DNA of 55,148 bases. Origin: a candidate division WOR-3 bacterium (GTDB taxonomy: Bacteria; Hydrothermota; Tepidihabitantia; SM23-42). The notes beneath the pieces were generated by a model. That model was given only the letters and a program-made list of their open reading frames with translations. It did no database searches and was not told the DNA's origin. Both the position numbers and the translations under genes were made by a program. The DNA is taken from contig JAOUFJ010000017.1 in NCBI GenBank assembly GCA_029858255.1, positions 1-55,148 of the forward strand. Reading direction: 5' to 3'. Of this stretch, positions 33,934 to 45,439 are shown piece after piece. Position 1 is the first letter of the stretch. Each line of letters begins with the position of its first letter.

Positions 33934-33960
33934 GGGAGGGGTTGAACACTCGCCCCTCCC
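33934..33960 (+). terminator. Strong GC hairpin after the LysM gene
   Basis: GGGAGGGG (33934-33941) pairs perfectly with CCCCTCCC (33953-33960) over an 11-nt loop. No T-run follows; the GTG start of phoH is 6 nt downstream. It could be a terminator of the lipoprotein/LysM message, an RNA-stability element, or a control of phoH translation. Confidence 0.5.
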
Positions 33961-33966
33961 ATTCAA

Positions 33967-34872
33967 GTGAAAGTATCAATACCAATTTCAGGATGTGATC
34001 CAACAACAATATCGGGATTCCAAGACGACTTTCTGAAAGATATACACGCGCGCTACGGTATTGCCGTGTCGATGCGTGACAATTACATCTATCTCAAAGG
34101 TAATGAGAAGAATGTTAAAGCAGCGCAGAAGATGATTAGTGATCGTCTGAAGAATATGACAGGAGGGGTGGAACAGACCTCTGAGGCTACCAATAAGCAT
34201 GAGGGAGGGCAGGGGAATTCTATTCCCACGCCGAAAAGACTCATCAAGGCAAAATCGCCTGGTCAGTCTGTCTATATGGAGACCATTGATAATCATGATA
34301 TTGTCGTAAGCATTGGACCGGCTGGTACTGGCAAGACATATCTTGCAGTAGCCAAAGCCGTATCATTTCTCATTGAAAAGAAAGTAGAACGTCTGGTGTT
34401 GACGCGGCCGGCAGTTGAGGCGGGTGAATCCCTGGGTTTCTTACCTGGAGCTATTGAAGAAAAAGTCGATCCTTACTTGCGCCCGTTGTATGATGCACTC
34501 AACGATTTTCTCCCGTACGACCGGATTAGAAGATATCTGGATATAAAGACCATAGAAATTGCGCCTCTCGCTTACATGAGGGGTCGAACTCTTAATGATT
34601 CGTTCATCATACTGGATGAGGCACAGAACACCACCGGTATGCAGATGAAGATGTTTCTGACACGGATGGGTTGGCGCTCCAAGGTCGTGGTAACGGGGGA
34701 TATTACCCAGATTGACCTCCCGCCTAACGTTTTCTCTGGCTTGATCGAAATACAGCACTTGCTTAAGAACATTGATGGTATTGAATTCATATATCTGAAC
34801 GAAAAAGATGTCGTCAGGCATCACCTTGTGCAAAAGATAATCAAGGCTTATGATATCAAAAGTTCAACCTAA
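33967..34872 (+). CDS. phoH: PhoH-family ATPase
   Basis: 301 residues from GTG 33967. KH-like N-terminal segment (about 15-60), then the PhoH ATPase domain with Walker [28 protein letters not shown], Walker [12 protein letters not shown] and [12 protein letters not shown]. It is thought to act with YbeY in RNA metabolism. A later start would remove the KH-like part, so GTG 33967 is kept although its ribosome site is weak. It overlaps pgpH by 23 nt. Confidence 0.85.
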   Translation: MKVSIPISGCDPTTISGFQDDFLKDIHARYGIAVSMRDNYIYLKGNEKNVKAAQKMISDRLKNMTGGVEQTSEATNKHEGGQGNSIPTPKRLIKAKSPGQSVYMETIDNHDIVVSIGPAGTGKTYLAVAKAVSFLIEKKVERLVLTRPAVEAGESLGFLPGAIEEKVDPYLRPLYDALNDFLPYDRIRRYLDIKTIEIAPLAYMRGRTLNDSFIILDEAQNTTGMQMKMFLTRMGWRSKVVVTGDITQIDLPPNVFSGLIEIQHLLKNIDGIEFIYLNEKDVVRHHLVQKIIKAYDIKSST

Positions 34873-36934
34873 ACTACTCTTATTCATAGGGACGATACTT
34901 CTGCTGAATGTTATCTTTCCGCCACCTGCCGTACCGCAGAAATATGATATAACCACTGGTGAGATTGCTCCTTATGACATTATCGCGCCGTATGATTTCT
35001 ACATACCAAAGACTGAACAAGGGTTACAGGAAGAACGCGAAGAGATTGCGCGAAGAATACCGCCGGTCTTCGAACTGGATAATACGGTATTCAGTGGTAT
35101 ATCTGCGGATATTACTCGATTAGCTGTGTTGATAGATTCAGTGCGTGCATTGAACCTAAATAGAGATTCGATGATATCTCTCATTCAGAAGCAGTATGCG
35201 TTGAGCAGCGGTGCCATCAGATATTTGATGAGAAGTCCCAGAACCACTCTTGAGCGCCTGCGTAAGGGGCTTTCTGAACTATATGCCAATGGGATAGTGA
35301 ATCAGAAGACTTCCGCCAACCGGATCATAGCGATAGTGAGCGGTAGCGAAGAGACCCTGGAATCCATGGATCGCCTTTTTACATTGGAAGAAGCAGTCAG
35401 TGTGGTCTCACTAAACCAACCATCCGAATACCGCAGTCTCGCATCGTTCTTTGTTACTCCTAATATTACGTTCAACTCAGATAGAACGGATGAACGAATT
35501 GACGAAGTATTCGCCAATATCCCCAAGACAAAAGGAAAAATACTGAGAGGCGAAATTGTAGCCGAGAAACACAGACGCGTTGACAGTGAAACCATGGAAA
35601 AAATTCTCGCCTTGGAGAGCACATACACATCAATAGGAACCTGGGAGATAATCAAGACTATCCTGTTCCGTAATGTACTTTATTTAGCGCTGCTCTTTCT
35701 GATTTTCAAATTCGACCAAACGACAAAGGCCAAACTGCTCGAGTTGAAGAATCTCTATTTTATCTGTCTGCTGTCTGCCGCCTATCTGATGATCGCCAGG
35801 TTCACATACGCCACCGATCTGATATATTTGACTCCTGTCGCATTCTTTATTTTTATGTTCGCTTTGTATTTCAATTTTCAGGTGGCGATATTGTTTTCTG
35901 CAATATTCGCTACGATATTCGGTGTTGTTCTCAATTCTGTGGGAATTTTCACATTCCTTTTTGTGAGTGGCCTTGTGGCCTCCTTTTCGAGCCAGACAAT
36001 AGATTCGAGACTAGCATTCTATCGGCCTTTGATATATCTGGCAGTGGCCAATGTGAGTGCGATTCTTTTCATCGACATCTATCTGTCCGACGGTGGCATA
36101 AACTTGATACATCTTGGATCGGGTATTCTCAATAGTATCCTCGTAAATTTGAGTTTTGTGCTGTTTTTGCCTCTATTTGAGAGATTATTCGATTTCACGA
36201 CGGATCTCACGCTACTTGAACTGGGAAATCTCAATTTACCCATCTTCAAGGAAATGGCGATTGAAGCGCCTGGGACATATCATCATTCAATCGTTGTCGG
36301 TAACCTCGCCGAGGCAGGAGCCCGGTTCATTGGTGGCGATCCTATTCTCGCCAGGGTTGGTGCTTATTATCATGACATCGGGAAATTGAGAAAACCGGAG
36401 TATTTCATTGAAAATCAGATTGGGATACGTAATCCCCATGATACGCTGAAACCGCAAATGAGTGCCCTGGTGATAATTTCTCATGTTAAGGACGGTATCG
36501 AGGCCGCGCGCAAGATGAAGCTGCCCAAGAAACTGATCGAAGTGATCGAACAGCATCATGGTACTACAATGATTGAAATGTTCTACAAGATGGCTCTCGC
36601 CGAGTCAAAGGATACTGCACAGGATTCCTATCGCTATCCAGGTCCTCGGCCAAAGACCAAGGAGACAGCATTGGTCATGCTCGCGGACAGTGTTGAAGCT
36701 GCAGCACGAGGCGAGCATAATATAACGGTTGCCAAGATTCAGAAGATCGTAAAGGAGAATATAGACAAGAAGTTCAACGATGGGCAGTTGGACGACTGCC
36801 CAATTAACCGTAGTGATCTTGAACAAATCAAGACCGCTTTCATACCGATCCTTACGGGCGTTTTTCATCCACGTGTCGATTATGAACAGGCTAACAAGCG
36901 GGCAGCCGCCGGTGAAGGAAGAAAAGAAAAATAA
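34850..36934 (+). CDS. pgpH: 7TM-HD family membrane protein PgpH (cyclic-di-AMP phosphodiesterase type)
   Basis: 694 residues. One N-terminal helix, a large extracytoplasmic domain (about 30-260), seven or so helices (about 270-460), then a cytoplasmic HD domain with [26 protein letters not shown] and [10 protein letters not shown]. The architecture matches PgpH of Listeria, which hydrolyses c-di-AMP. No diadenylate cyclase is in the window. The phoH-pgpH-ybeY-corC order is common in bacteria. Confidence 0.88.
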   Translation: MISKVQPKLLLFIGTILLLNVIFPPPAVPQKYDITTGEIAPYDIIAPYDFYIPKTEQGLQEEREEIARRIPPVFELDNTVFSGISADITRLAVLIDSVRALNLNRDSMISLIQKQYALSSGAIRYLMRSPRTTLERLRKGLSELYANGIVNQKTSANRIIAIVSGSEETLESMDRLFTLEEAVSVVSLNQPSEYRSLASFFVTPNITFNSDRTDERIDEVFANIPKTKGKILRGEIVAEKHRRVDSETMEKILALESTYTSIGTWEIIKTILFRNVLYLALLFLIFKFDQTTKAKLLELKNLYFICLLSAAYLMIARFTYATDLIYLTPVAFFIFMFALYFNFQVAILFSAIFATIFGVVLNSVGIFTFLFVSGLVASFSSQTIDSRLAFYRPLIYLAVANVSAILFIDIYLSDGGINLIHLGSGILNSILVNLSFVLFLPLFERLFDFTTDLTLLELGNLNLPIFKEMAIEAPGTYHHSIVVGNLAEAGARFIGGDPILARVGAYYHDIGKLRKPEYFIENQIGIRNPHDTLKPQMSALVIISHVKDGIEAARKMKLPKKLIEVIEQHHGTTMIEMFYKMALAESKDTAQDSYRYPGPRPKTKETALVMLADSVEAAARGEHNITVAKIQKIVKENIDKKFNDGQLDDCPINRSDLEQIKTAFIPILTGVFHPRVDYEQANKRAAAGEGRKEK

Positions 36935-36961
36935 ATATACAATTCCGGCGCAATCCAGCTG

Positions 36962-37333
36962 ATGCGAATAAACATCTATAATACAACGGATCGCCAACGT
37001 ATCGATAGGCCATCCATTCGCAGATTAGTGAAAAAAGTTCTGAAAGACGAACGAAAAGACCTTCCCGCTGTGAATATTATCATTGCTGATGGAAGATATC
37101 TCAGGCGTTTGAATGAAATATTCCTCAATAGAAAGCGAACGACTAACGTTATCTCATTCAATCTCGGGGAAGTCTCAGAAATATACTTATGCGATAAGAT
37201 GGCCCGGGATTCTTATGAGCTAAACTACTATATTGTGCACGGACTGTTGCATCTTCTTGGTTATGACCACCGCAATAAGCGTGAAGGCGCAGACATGCAC
37301 AGGAAGTGCGCCGAGTATCTTAGTAATGAATAA
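36962..37333 (+). CDS. ybeY: Endoribonuclease YbeY
   Basis: 123 residues, short for the family. The zinc motif HGLLHLLGYDH is intact, with NVISF upstream. It is needed for 16S rRNA 3' end maturation and ribosome quality control. It overlaps the next gene by 8 nt. Confidence 0.9.
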   Translation: MRINIYNTTDRQRIDRPSIRRLVKKVLKDERKDLPAVNIIIADGRYLRRLNEIFLNRKRTTNVISFNLGEVSEIYLCDKMARDSYELNYYIVHGLLHLLGYDHRNKREGADMHRKCAEYLSNE

Positions 37334-38585
37334 TCTTCCGGTCAATATTTTGCTCATCTGCATATTTCTATGCTGTAGTGCATTTTTTTCAGGAATGGAA
37401 GCCGCGATATTCTCGATATCACGGTTCCGGCTGAAGACTCTTCTTTTCGAAGATAGAAAGGGCGCTCGATCGCTCGAGAGAATAAAGAAGAACCCCGGCA
37501 AGACACTCGCGACCATACTTCTTGCCAACCTTCTGGTGAATGTCGGTGCTTCGTCCGTTGGCGCGGTCATACTGCTCCAAACGATTCAACGCTACCATTT
37601 TGACACAACAGTTTCTTTCGTCGTTGAGTTCATTCTGATGACGTCCATAATACTTATCTTTGGAGAAATCGCGCCCAAGACCGTTGCTATTTCCAATGCC
37701 GAAACTCTTGCGTTGCGTTTCGGTAAGTTCGTTGAATATCTCTCCTGGTTATTCTCTCCGGTTTCTCGTGGTATGGAAGGAGTTATGCATCGCATGCTCG
37801 GGCGTCGGATGATCGCAAGACCGGAGACAATTTCTGACAGAGAGATTAAATTGATGCTATCTGAGGCCAAGCGCTTCAAGGTATTGGATGAAGGCGAAGA
37901 GGAGTTCGGCTTCCAGATACTCAAATTTGGCAAGATGACCGTAAGCCAAATAGTGACTCCGCGGCAGAAGGTGGTGGGCGTCGAGTCCACGTCAAGTCTT
38001 GAACACGCCAGGAAGGTGGTTACTGAAGAGAAACATTCCAGGATATGTGTCTTTGATGAAAAGAGCGAAGTTATTGGTATCCTCTACGCTAAGGATCTCT
38101 TTATGCATAGTATACGAAAGCAGCAGCCAGAAACAACCATCAAGGACATGATGCGAGAACTCTACGTGGTCCCCGAAACGAAGCATTTAGACAACTTGCT
38201 GGGGGAATTCAGGAAGAAAGGTATCCATATAAGCATCGTCGTAGATGAATTCGGGAATTTCACCGGCATAGTTACACTAGAAGATATTTTAGAGTCTCTT
38301 TTTGGGGAGATCATTGATGAGTATGATGAAATCGCAGATCTGCCTTACAAGAAAATTGACGCAAACACTTTTCTATTCGAGGGAGACATCAATATCGGCG
38401 ATCTTGCGCGCATCCTGCAGGTCGAGCCATTCGCCGATGAAGGCGAGAGGCTCGCGGGGTATATCCTAAACCATTTCGGTGGTATTCCTAGTGAGAAAGC
38501 ACGAATTCATATATCGGGTCTCGAGTTGACGGTCGAGGAAATTCATGACCGTATCATCGAGAAGGTACTGGTGAGGAAGCTGTGA
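37326..38585 (+). CDS. CNNM/CorC-type membrane protein with CBS domains, copy 1
   Basis: 419 residues from ATG 37326; a start at 37233 would lie deep in ybeY. DUF21/CNNM membrane domain with about four helices (ILLICIFLCCSAFFSGMEAAIFSI, IAPKTVAISNAE), a CBS pair (about 195-330; VTPRQKVVGVE, VVDEFGNFTGIVTLEDILE) and a C-terminal CorC_HlyC domain. The family is linked to Mg2+ export. Its stop overlaps copy 2 by GTGA. Confidence 0.85.
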   Translation: MNNLPVNILLICIFLCCSAFFSGMEAAIFSISRFRLKTLLFEDRKGARSLERIKKNPGKTLATILLANLLVNVGASSVGAVILLQTIQRYHFDTTVSFVVEFILMTSIILIFGEIAPKTVAISNAETLALRFGKFVEYLSWLFSPVSRGMEGVMHRMLGRRMIARPETISDREIKLMLSEAKRFKVLDEGEEEFGFQILKFGKMTVSQIVTPRQKVVGVESTSSLEHARKVVTEEKHSRICVFDEKSEVIGILYAKDLFMHSIRKQQPETTIKDMMRELYVVPETKHLDNLLGEFRKKGIHISIVVDEFGNFTGIVTLEDILESLFGEIIDEYDEIADLPYKKIDANTFLFEGDINIGDLARILQVEPFADEGERLAGYILNHFGGIPSEKARIHISGLELTVEEIHDRIIEKVLVRKL

Positions 38586-39505
38586 CAGATTTCATTTTGC
38601 CGCTCATACTATCCATTAGCATCGGTGTTTTTACAGCAAGCGAAACTGCCCTCGTAAGTATTGAAAGAGTAAAGATACTCAAAGCAAAGTGGGAGAAGAA
38701 GAGATGGGCATTACGGCTTGAAAAGTTCATCACTCGTCCCGAAAGATTCTTCTCCACGATTCTGGTTTGCGAGAACTTCATAATTGTTGTTGCATCGACT
38801 CTCTACGCAAGATTCTTCGTCGACATAATGGGTAGTAATGGTATCATCGTATCTACGGTCACATTATCCCTCTTCTCTCTACTCTTTGGGCAATTCATAC
38901 CTAAATCGATTGCCCTCTCTCATCCGGTCAGCACAATGGCTACACTATCTAATGTGATTTATTATATCGAGATCGTGACCTATCCGGTCGTTTGGCTATA
39001 TGCTAACATGGCAAAGTATGTTGCGATTCTCTTCCGCAGCACAAGTGAATCTCATTCAACCCAGCGTCTTGATATTGTACATGCGATGAGCGAATACGAA
39101 GAAGAAGCCAGCAAGCTTGCTTCCCGGCTCTTCAACTTTTCAACAAGAAGAGTTGGTGAAGTCATGATCCCAATGGATGCTGCCTTTATGTGTACACAAG
39201 GTTATGAGCTCGACACAATTGTGAAAAGCGAAACCAGGATATTTACGCGGATCCCTGTCTACGTCGGTACACGGAACAATATTATCGGTATATTCAATAT
39301 CAAGGACTATCTCTATTCAGGCGAAATTACGTTACGTGAACCTTTCTTCGTACGTGCTGATGAAAGGTGCATGACAATATTCCTTGCGATGAAGCAAAAA
39401 GGGGAACACATGGCAATCGTCATCGATGGAGAACATCAAGTAGGGATAGTAACACTTGAAGATTTGATCGAAGAGTTGGTTGGTGAAATCAGAGATGAAA
39501 AATGA
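38582..39505 (+). CDS. CNNM/CorC-type membrane protein with CBS domains, copy 2 (short)
   Basis: 307 residues from GTG 38582. Same membrane and CBS plan as copy 1 (FTASETALVSIERVK, GQFIPKSIALSHP, GIVTLEDLIEELVGEI) but it ends right after the CBS pair and lacks the CorC_HlyC domain. The two copies probably work together or form a heterodimer. A terminator follows. Confidence 0.82.
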   Translation: MTDFILPLILSISIGVFTASETALVSIERVKILKAKWEKKRWALRLEKFITRPERFFSTILVCENFIIVVASTLYARFFVDIMGSNGIIVSTVTLSLFSLLFGQFIPKSIALSHPVSTMATLSNVIYYIEIVTYPVVWLYANMAKYVAILFRSTSESHSTQRLDIVHAMSEYEEEASKLASRLFNFSTRRVGEVMIPMDAAFMCTQGYELDTIVKSETRIFTRIPVYVGTRNNIIGIFNIKDYLYSGEITLREPFFVRADERCMTIFLAMKQKGEHMAIVIDGEHQVGIVTLEDLIEELVGEIRDEK

Positions 39506-39535
39506 AGTGATTACATTATGGTATAATTCTGTCTC

Positions 39536-39562
39536 TGCTCCGTTCTCAGGAGCATTTTTTTT
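39536..39562 (+). terminator. Rho-independent terminator after the CBS gene pair
   Basis: TGCTCC (39536-39541) pairs with GGAGCA (39549-39554) over a 7-nt loop and is followed by a run of eight T. It ends the phoH-to-CBS operon and overlaps the 3' end of the convergent gene. Confidence 0.8.
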
Positions 39563-39797
39563 CGAATAATTCTTTCAGCTTTGACGGTAGTACAACATCC
39601 TTGAGTTCGATGCTGCGCATTTCATGCAGGAATATGTGTTCTTTCGCTTCGGCCGAGAGTCTCTCGTTAATGATGAAGTAGGATTTATCTCTCAATCGGC
39701 AATATCCTCCTTTACCGAAAAACCTATCATATTTGACGACGATCGAAAGCTTCTCACAGAGTTCCTCGAAAAGCGCGAGCGTGGGCGTCTTCTTCAC
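39546..39797 (-). CDS. Small conserved-looking protein of unknown function
   Basis: 83 residues, last gene of the nadB operon, coupled to the J-domain gene by an ATGA overlap. It has a GKGGYCRLRDKSYFIINERL core that looks like a small alpha/beta domain, with two cysteines and no membrane segment or signal peptide. I do not recognise a named family. Confidence 0.6.
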   Translation of the reverse strand: MKKTPTLALFEELCEKLSIVVKYDRFFGKGGYCRLRDKSYFIINERLSAEAKEHIFLHEMRSIELKDVVLPSKLKELFEKKCS

Positions 39798-40435
39798 TTA
39801 TTACCTCCGAATAGCTTGGAAATGAAGCCCTTTTTCGATGTACTGAGCCGTACCACACCTAATTTTGCGCGCTTATGTTTTGAGTCCCAGGTAAGTACCT
39901 GTTTGTATGAACGAAGGGCTTCTTTTGTCTTACCGACGAATTCAAACGCCAATCCAATGTTGTAATGCATTGTCGGGTTGAATAATTCCTTTTTTAGTGC
40001 ATGTTCTAGTTTTTTGAACCCGTCGGATTGGTTTCTTTTTGTATATACTTGTGCAAGTCCCAGGTATGAAAGATACAATGGGCGCATGTCATAGCTGTAC
40101 GCAGTCTTGAGTAGATTGAGGGCAGGCCATGGCTCCCCGTTATTTATGTGCTCTACCGCCCGGTTGAAGAGATTTTGCGCTTGGATTTCCTTTGCTTCGT
40201 CTGCATCTGTAGTGTATTTGGTTAGGGATTGGTCGTATTTGGCCCGAAGTTTCTCATCCGATAGAGTTCGGTATGCTGCCGTTACGCGTGAGAATATTTC
40301 GTGTGCCTTTTGTTTCTCTCGCGCATCGGCAAAACGATCGGGGTGATATTTCTGCACGAGCCCGAGATAAGCTCTCTTTATCTCCCCGGGAGTTGCGTTC
40401 TGCATAATACCCAATATGGAGTAGTAATTATCCAT
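39794..40435 (-). CDS. J-domain protein with TPR repeats
   Basis: 213 residues. N-terminal J domain (4-68) with the HPD motif in LVQKYHPDRF, then TPR-like helices (about 85-195; NLLKTAYSYD, MHYNIGLAFEFVGKTKEALRSY). The HPD tripeptide means it can stimulate an Hsp70 (DnaK). The TPR tail probably picks the client. It starts 26 nt after the small zinc-ribbon gene and overlaps the next by ATGA. Confidence 0.85.
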   Translation of the reverse strand: MDNYYSILGIMQNATPGEIKRAYLGLVQKYHPDRFADAREKQKAHEIFSRVTAAYRTLSDEKLRAKYDQSLTKYTTDADEAKEIQAQNLFNRAVEHINNGEPWPALNLLKTAYSYDMRPLYLSYLGLAQVYTKRNQSDGFKKLEHALKKELFNPTMHYNIGLAFEFVGKTKEALRSYKQVLTWDSKHKRAKLGVVRLSTSKKGFISKLFGGNK

Positions 40436-40461
40436 GCCTGGTTAGGTGATATGTATATCCA

Positions 40462-40593
40462 TTATTGGATCGACTTCCTTCGTTTTAACTGGACGAATCG
40501 TACCATGCCGCATCTGGAGCATACATATTTTTTCTTCTTGTGATGTGTGCCTCTTTTCTCGATCATTCTTTGCCGGCACCTCGGGCAAATCAT
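40462..40593 (-). CDS. 43-residue zinc-ribbon protein
   Basis: A short frame begins at ATG 40593, overlapping the TPR gene stop as ATGA, and ends at TAA 40464-40462. It encodes MICPRCRQRMIEKRG..., a basic linker with HHKKKKYV, then CSRCGM. Two CxxC pairs 18 residues apart form a classic minimal zinc ribbon with many Arg/Lys, suggesting RNA, DNA or ribosome contact. Translation coupling and the intact CxxC pairs make it credible despite its size. Other frames over it are shadows. Confidence 0.65.
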   Translation of the reverse strand: MICPRCRQRMIEKRGTHHKKKKYVCSRCGMVRFVQLKRRKSIQ

Positions 40594-40877
40594 TTCTTTT
40601 TTTTCTTTGTTTCTTCAAGTTTCTTTTTGACTTCGTTGAGGCGGATTTCAGCATTGCCATGGCCACGATCGATCTTGAGTGTTTTTTCGTATGTTTGCAC
40701 CGCTTCCGAATACCTTTCGGCGCCCTCATATGCAAGCCCCAGATAATAATACGTCTCTGGGTCGTGAGGGTTTATTCTAAGCGCCTCGCTGAATTTTGTT
40801 ATTGCTTTTCCATAATCCTTACTTAATAAGTACGCCTGACCTACTTCTAGTAAAACCTCAAATTCTCCTGTTTCCAT
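40590..40877 (-). CDS. Small TPR protein
   Basis: 95 residues with about two TPR units (LLEVGQAYLLSKDYGKAITK, YYYLGLAYEGAERYSEAV) and a Lys/Glu-rich end. GGAAAAAGG precedes the ATG. It lies 36 nt after nadB and overlaps the zinc-ribbon gene by ATGA. It resembles the TPR protein at 26878-27135. Confidence 0.75.
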   Translation of the reverse strand: METGEFEVLLEVGQAYLLSKDYGKAITKFSEALRINPHDPETYYYLGLAYEGAERYSEAVQTYEKTLKIDRGHGNAEIRLNEVKKKLEETKKKKK

Positions 40878-40913
40878 CCTTTTTCCTATTTAGTTGATGA
40901 CTCCTTAATAGTG

Positions 40914-42449
40914 TCATTTGCGGTTGTCATCGATTCTCTTTATTGTATCACTGGAATACTCTCGACGTTTTTCAGGGTGGTCAGTCATGAAGTGCAGACC
41001 ACGGGATTCTTTACGCTCGAGTGCACTTTCAATGATGAGCTTTGCGATTACGGTCGTGTTGCGCGACTCGGCGTTGATTATGTGGATACCGTCTTCAAAG
41101 AGGTCCCTGAATTTCGCTATCATAGATTGTGCCGCACGTAGTGCTTTTTCATTCCTGATCAACCCGACATTTTGGTCCATTATCTCCTTGATTTGAAACA
41201 TCAGGTTCGGACCGGTCCTGGCACTTTGCTTAATCTGTACCTTTTTTGCCGGGCTGACGTTTTTCATTTCCTTTACCCGTTCTGATGCTCGGCTGGCGAA
41301 CACCAGTGCTTCGAGCAGGGAATTCGACGCGAGTCGATTCGCCCCGTGCACTCCTGTACAGCTGCATTCACCCAGTGCAAATAATCTGGGTATAGAGGAT
41401 TCTGCCCATTCATTAACCTGTATCCCGCCACAGAGGTAGTGCGCTGCCGGTACTACAGGGATTGGTTCACGTGTGATGTCGATACCCCAGGAGAGGCAGG
41501 TTTCGTAGATTGTAGGGAAGCGATTCTTAATAAAATCCGCCTGGAGGTGGGCTACATCGAGAAGCACGTATTTGGCATTTGTCGCGATCATTTCACTCAA
41601 GCATGCGCGGGCGACGACATCACGTGGTGCTAGATTTCCAGCCCTTGCATATTTTTCCATGAACGCGGTCCCGTCTTTTGTTTTCAGTGTCCCTCCTTCG
41701 CCACGCACTGCTTCCGAGATGAGAAAGGAGCGTCCGTCGATCTTTATGTTGTATACCGCAGTCGGGTGAAATTGCACGAATTCCATATTTGCTATTTTTG
41801 CTCCAGCACGATATGCCATTGCAATACCGTCACCCGTAGCGATCGGGGGATTTGTAGTATGCTGGTATACCTGGCCAATGCCGCCCGTTGCCAAAACCGT
41901 CACGTTTGCATATATTATGTCGATCTGACGCGTGTCCGCATCAAGGTAATAGATACCAAGGCAATCGCCGTTCTGGATGAGAAGGTCCAGCGCGATTTCA
42001 TTTTCGCTTATGGACACGCCAGCTTTCTTGGTTTCCTCGAGCAGCACTCTTTCTATTTCTTGCCCGGTATAGTCCTTCGCATGCACGATGCGTCTTCTGG
42101 AATGACCGCCTTCTTGTCCAAGGTCAAAGTTGCCCTGGGGATCCATTGAAAATCGACATCCCATGGACTGGAGTTCTTGCACCAATCCGGGTCCTTCGTG
42201 CACCATGGTCGCAACCGCATCCTCATGGCATAAACCCTCGCCTGCCTTCACAGTATCCTCTATATGATACTGCGGAGCATCATCCCTGCCAAATACGGCC
42301 GCGATTCCACCTTGCGCATAATTGGTGCTGGAATCTGCTTTTCTTTTTTTTGTGAGGACTGATACTTTGCCATACTTGGCTGCTTTGGTAGCAAAAGTCA
42401 ACCCGGCAATGCCCGAACCTACGACCAGAAAATCTACCTGCTTAGGCAT
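40914..42449 (-). CDS. nadB: L-aspartate oxidase
   Basis: 511 residues, FAD-dependent succinate dehydrogenase/fumarate reductase fold. FAD site FLVVGSGIAGLTFA, QGGIAAVFG, active-site block FVQFHPTAV, HYLCGGI and ECSCTGVHGANRLASNSL. It oxidises aspartate to iminoaspartate for quinolinate and NAD synthesis. NadA and NadC are not here. ATG 42449 sits 6 nt after the -10 box of its promoter. Confidence 0.92.
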   Translation of the reverse strand: MPKQVDFLVVGSGIAGLTFATKAAKYGKVSVLTKKRKADSSTNYAQGGIAAVFGRDDAPQYHIEDTVKAGEGLCHEDAVATMVHEGPGLVQELQSMGCRFSMDPQGNFDLGQEGGHSRRRIVHAKDYTGQEIERVLLEETKKAGVSISENEIALDLLIQNGDCLGIYYLDADTRQIDIIYANVTVLATGGIGQVYQHTTNPPIATGDGIAMAYRAGAKIANMEFVQFHPTAVYNIKIDGRSFLISEAVRGEGGTLKTKDGTAFMEKYARAGNLAPRDVVARACLSEMIATNAKYVLLDVAHLQADFIKNRFPTIYETCLSWGIDITREPIPVVPAAHYLCGGIQVNEWAESSIPRLFALGECSCTGVHGANRLASNSLLEALVFASRASERVKEMKNVSPAKKVQIKQSARTGPNLMFQIKEIMDQNVGLIRNEKALRAAQSMIAKFRDLFEDGIHIINAESRNTTVIAKLIIESALERKESRGLHFMTDHPEKRREYSSDTIKRIDDNRK

Positions 42450-42455
42450 TACGTA

Positions 42456-42483
42456 ATTCTATACATTCGCACCAAAAAGTCAA
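42456..42483 (-). promoter_or_regulatory. Leaderless promoter of the nadB operon
   Basis: Minus strand: TTGACT (42483-42478), 16-nt spacer, TAGAAT (42461-42456), then 6 nt to ATG 42449. It is divergent from the ligA promoter only 17 nt away. Confidence 0.65.
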
Positions 42484-42500
42484 CAATATTATTCAGAATA

Positions 42501-44540
<2,040 letters not shown>

Positions 44541-44558
44541 CAATCATCGGAACACTCA

Positions 44559-44599
44559 GGGAAACTTCGTTTTTTCCGTCAATTCTTCCGAGGTTTCCC
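44559..44599. other. 11-bp hairpin between convergent ligA and membrane-protein gene
   Basis: GGGAAACTTCG (44559-44569) pairs along its whole length with CGAGGTTTCCC (44589-44599), one pair being G-T; the loop is 19 nt with a T6 run. No T-run follows either arm. It may be a bidirectional transcription stop or RNA-stability element. No gene lies in the 120-nt gap. Confidence 0.45.
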
Positions 44600-44660
44600 C
44601 TAATTTCTTATTTGAAATGGCAATCTTAAGGGATATGGGTTTACTTACCGACAGGACCTG

Positions 44661-45032
44661 TTAGAATTTGAACTTATAGCTAACGCTTACCTTATCAATA
44701 TCAGTTTCCACATCAAAGCCATGCATTTTGGCCCCTACGTAGGCATCTGCTAATGAAAAACCGAAGGTGAACAACCCCCACCAGAGCATGGAGTTGCGTT
44801 TTGTATAGTCATCGTCACGATGGTACTTGTAGGCATAATAGCCGATGGCGATTTCAGCAGCTCCAATAACTACGCCGGTTACATAGCGCTCCGTGTAGAA
44901 TTGCCCGCCGCCAGGAATCACACACAAAAGCATTGCCACGTTAGAATTTTTCTCCGCCGTCGCCAGACCGACAGACATAAGGAGCAATACGATCATGCAG
45001 AATAGTGTTTTTCGGTATAAAATGGCAATCAC
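44661..45032 (-). CDS. DUF5683-like small membrane protein
   Basis: 123 residues. N-terminal signal or anchor (TLFCMIVLLLMSVGLATA), then IPGGGQFYTERYVTGVVIGAAEIAIGYYAYKYH, which recalls the DUF5683 family, and a second helix near WWGLFTFGFSLADAYVG. The end VSVSYKFKF resembles an outer membrane C-terminus. It overlaps the upstream gene by ATGA, so it is translated with the valS operon. Confidence 0.6.
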   Translation of the reverse strand: MIAILYRKTLFCMIVLLLMSVGLATAEKNSNVAMLLCVIPGGGQFYTERYVTGVVIGAAEIAIGYYAYKYHRDDDYTKRNSMLWWGLFTFGFSLADAYVGAKMHGFDVETDIDKVSVSYKFKF

Positions 45033-45439
45033 TTGATAAATTTGTATTCAAAGCGTTCGACTGAATCGACTGCAACGTACATGGATAGATTTCGGTACTT
45101 GATGTGCTGTTCAGTAAAAAACCTGAGAAGATCACCTGCCCGCGTGAACGCATTTGGCGCGGTCAGGTAGATCTCTACACCTCTATTACGCAGGTCGAAC
45201 TTCCGTAGAATTTCGACTTCGGCAAACGGTGTAAGCTTGTCGTTGTCAAAAAACCGGTCGGTGGCGAATCGCTCGCGTTCACCTTTGACACCCTGTTCGC
45301 CTCTGAGAACGCCCTCCCACATCGAGATTTCCTCGCGTAATTCAGTGACATCTTTCTTGAGCGGGGCATATTTTGTGCGATATGCATAAAAGAGCGCTGC
45401 CACCAGCAAAATTGCGATTATCCAACCCAGATATTTCAT
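45029..45439 (-). CDS. Single-pass membrane protein of unknown function
   Basis: 136 residues. One N-terminal helix (YLGWIIAILLVAALFYAY), a short coiled coil (PLKKDVTELREEISMWEGVL) and a soluble alpha/beta domain (about 65-136) with EVEILRKFDLRNRGVEIYL. The layout recalls small periplasmic anchored proteins, but I recognise no family. It is coupled to valS and to the next gene by ATGA overlaps. Confidence 0.55.
   Translation of the reverse strand: MKYLGWIIAILLVAALFYAYRTKYAPLKKDVTELREEISMWEGVLRGEQGVKGERERFATDRFFDNDKLTPFAEVEILRKFDLRNRGVEIYLTAPNAFTRAGDLLRFFTEQHIKYRNLSMYVAVDSVERFEYKFIK

Noticed and set aside
39500-39535. TATAAT at 39522-39527 as a promoter
   Set aside because: No -35 box lies 15-18 nt upstream, and a terminator starts 9 nt downstream.
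40442-40735. 97-residue minus-strand frame, Lys/Arg-rich
   Set aside because: It overlaps the TPR and zinc-ribbon genes in another frame; those have domain motifs and ATGA coupling.
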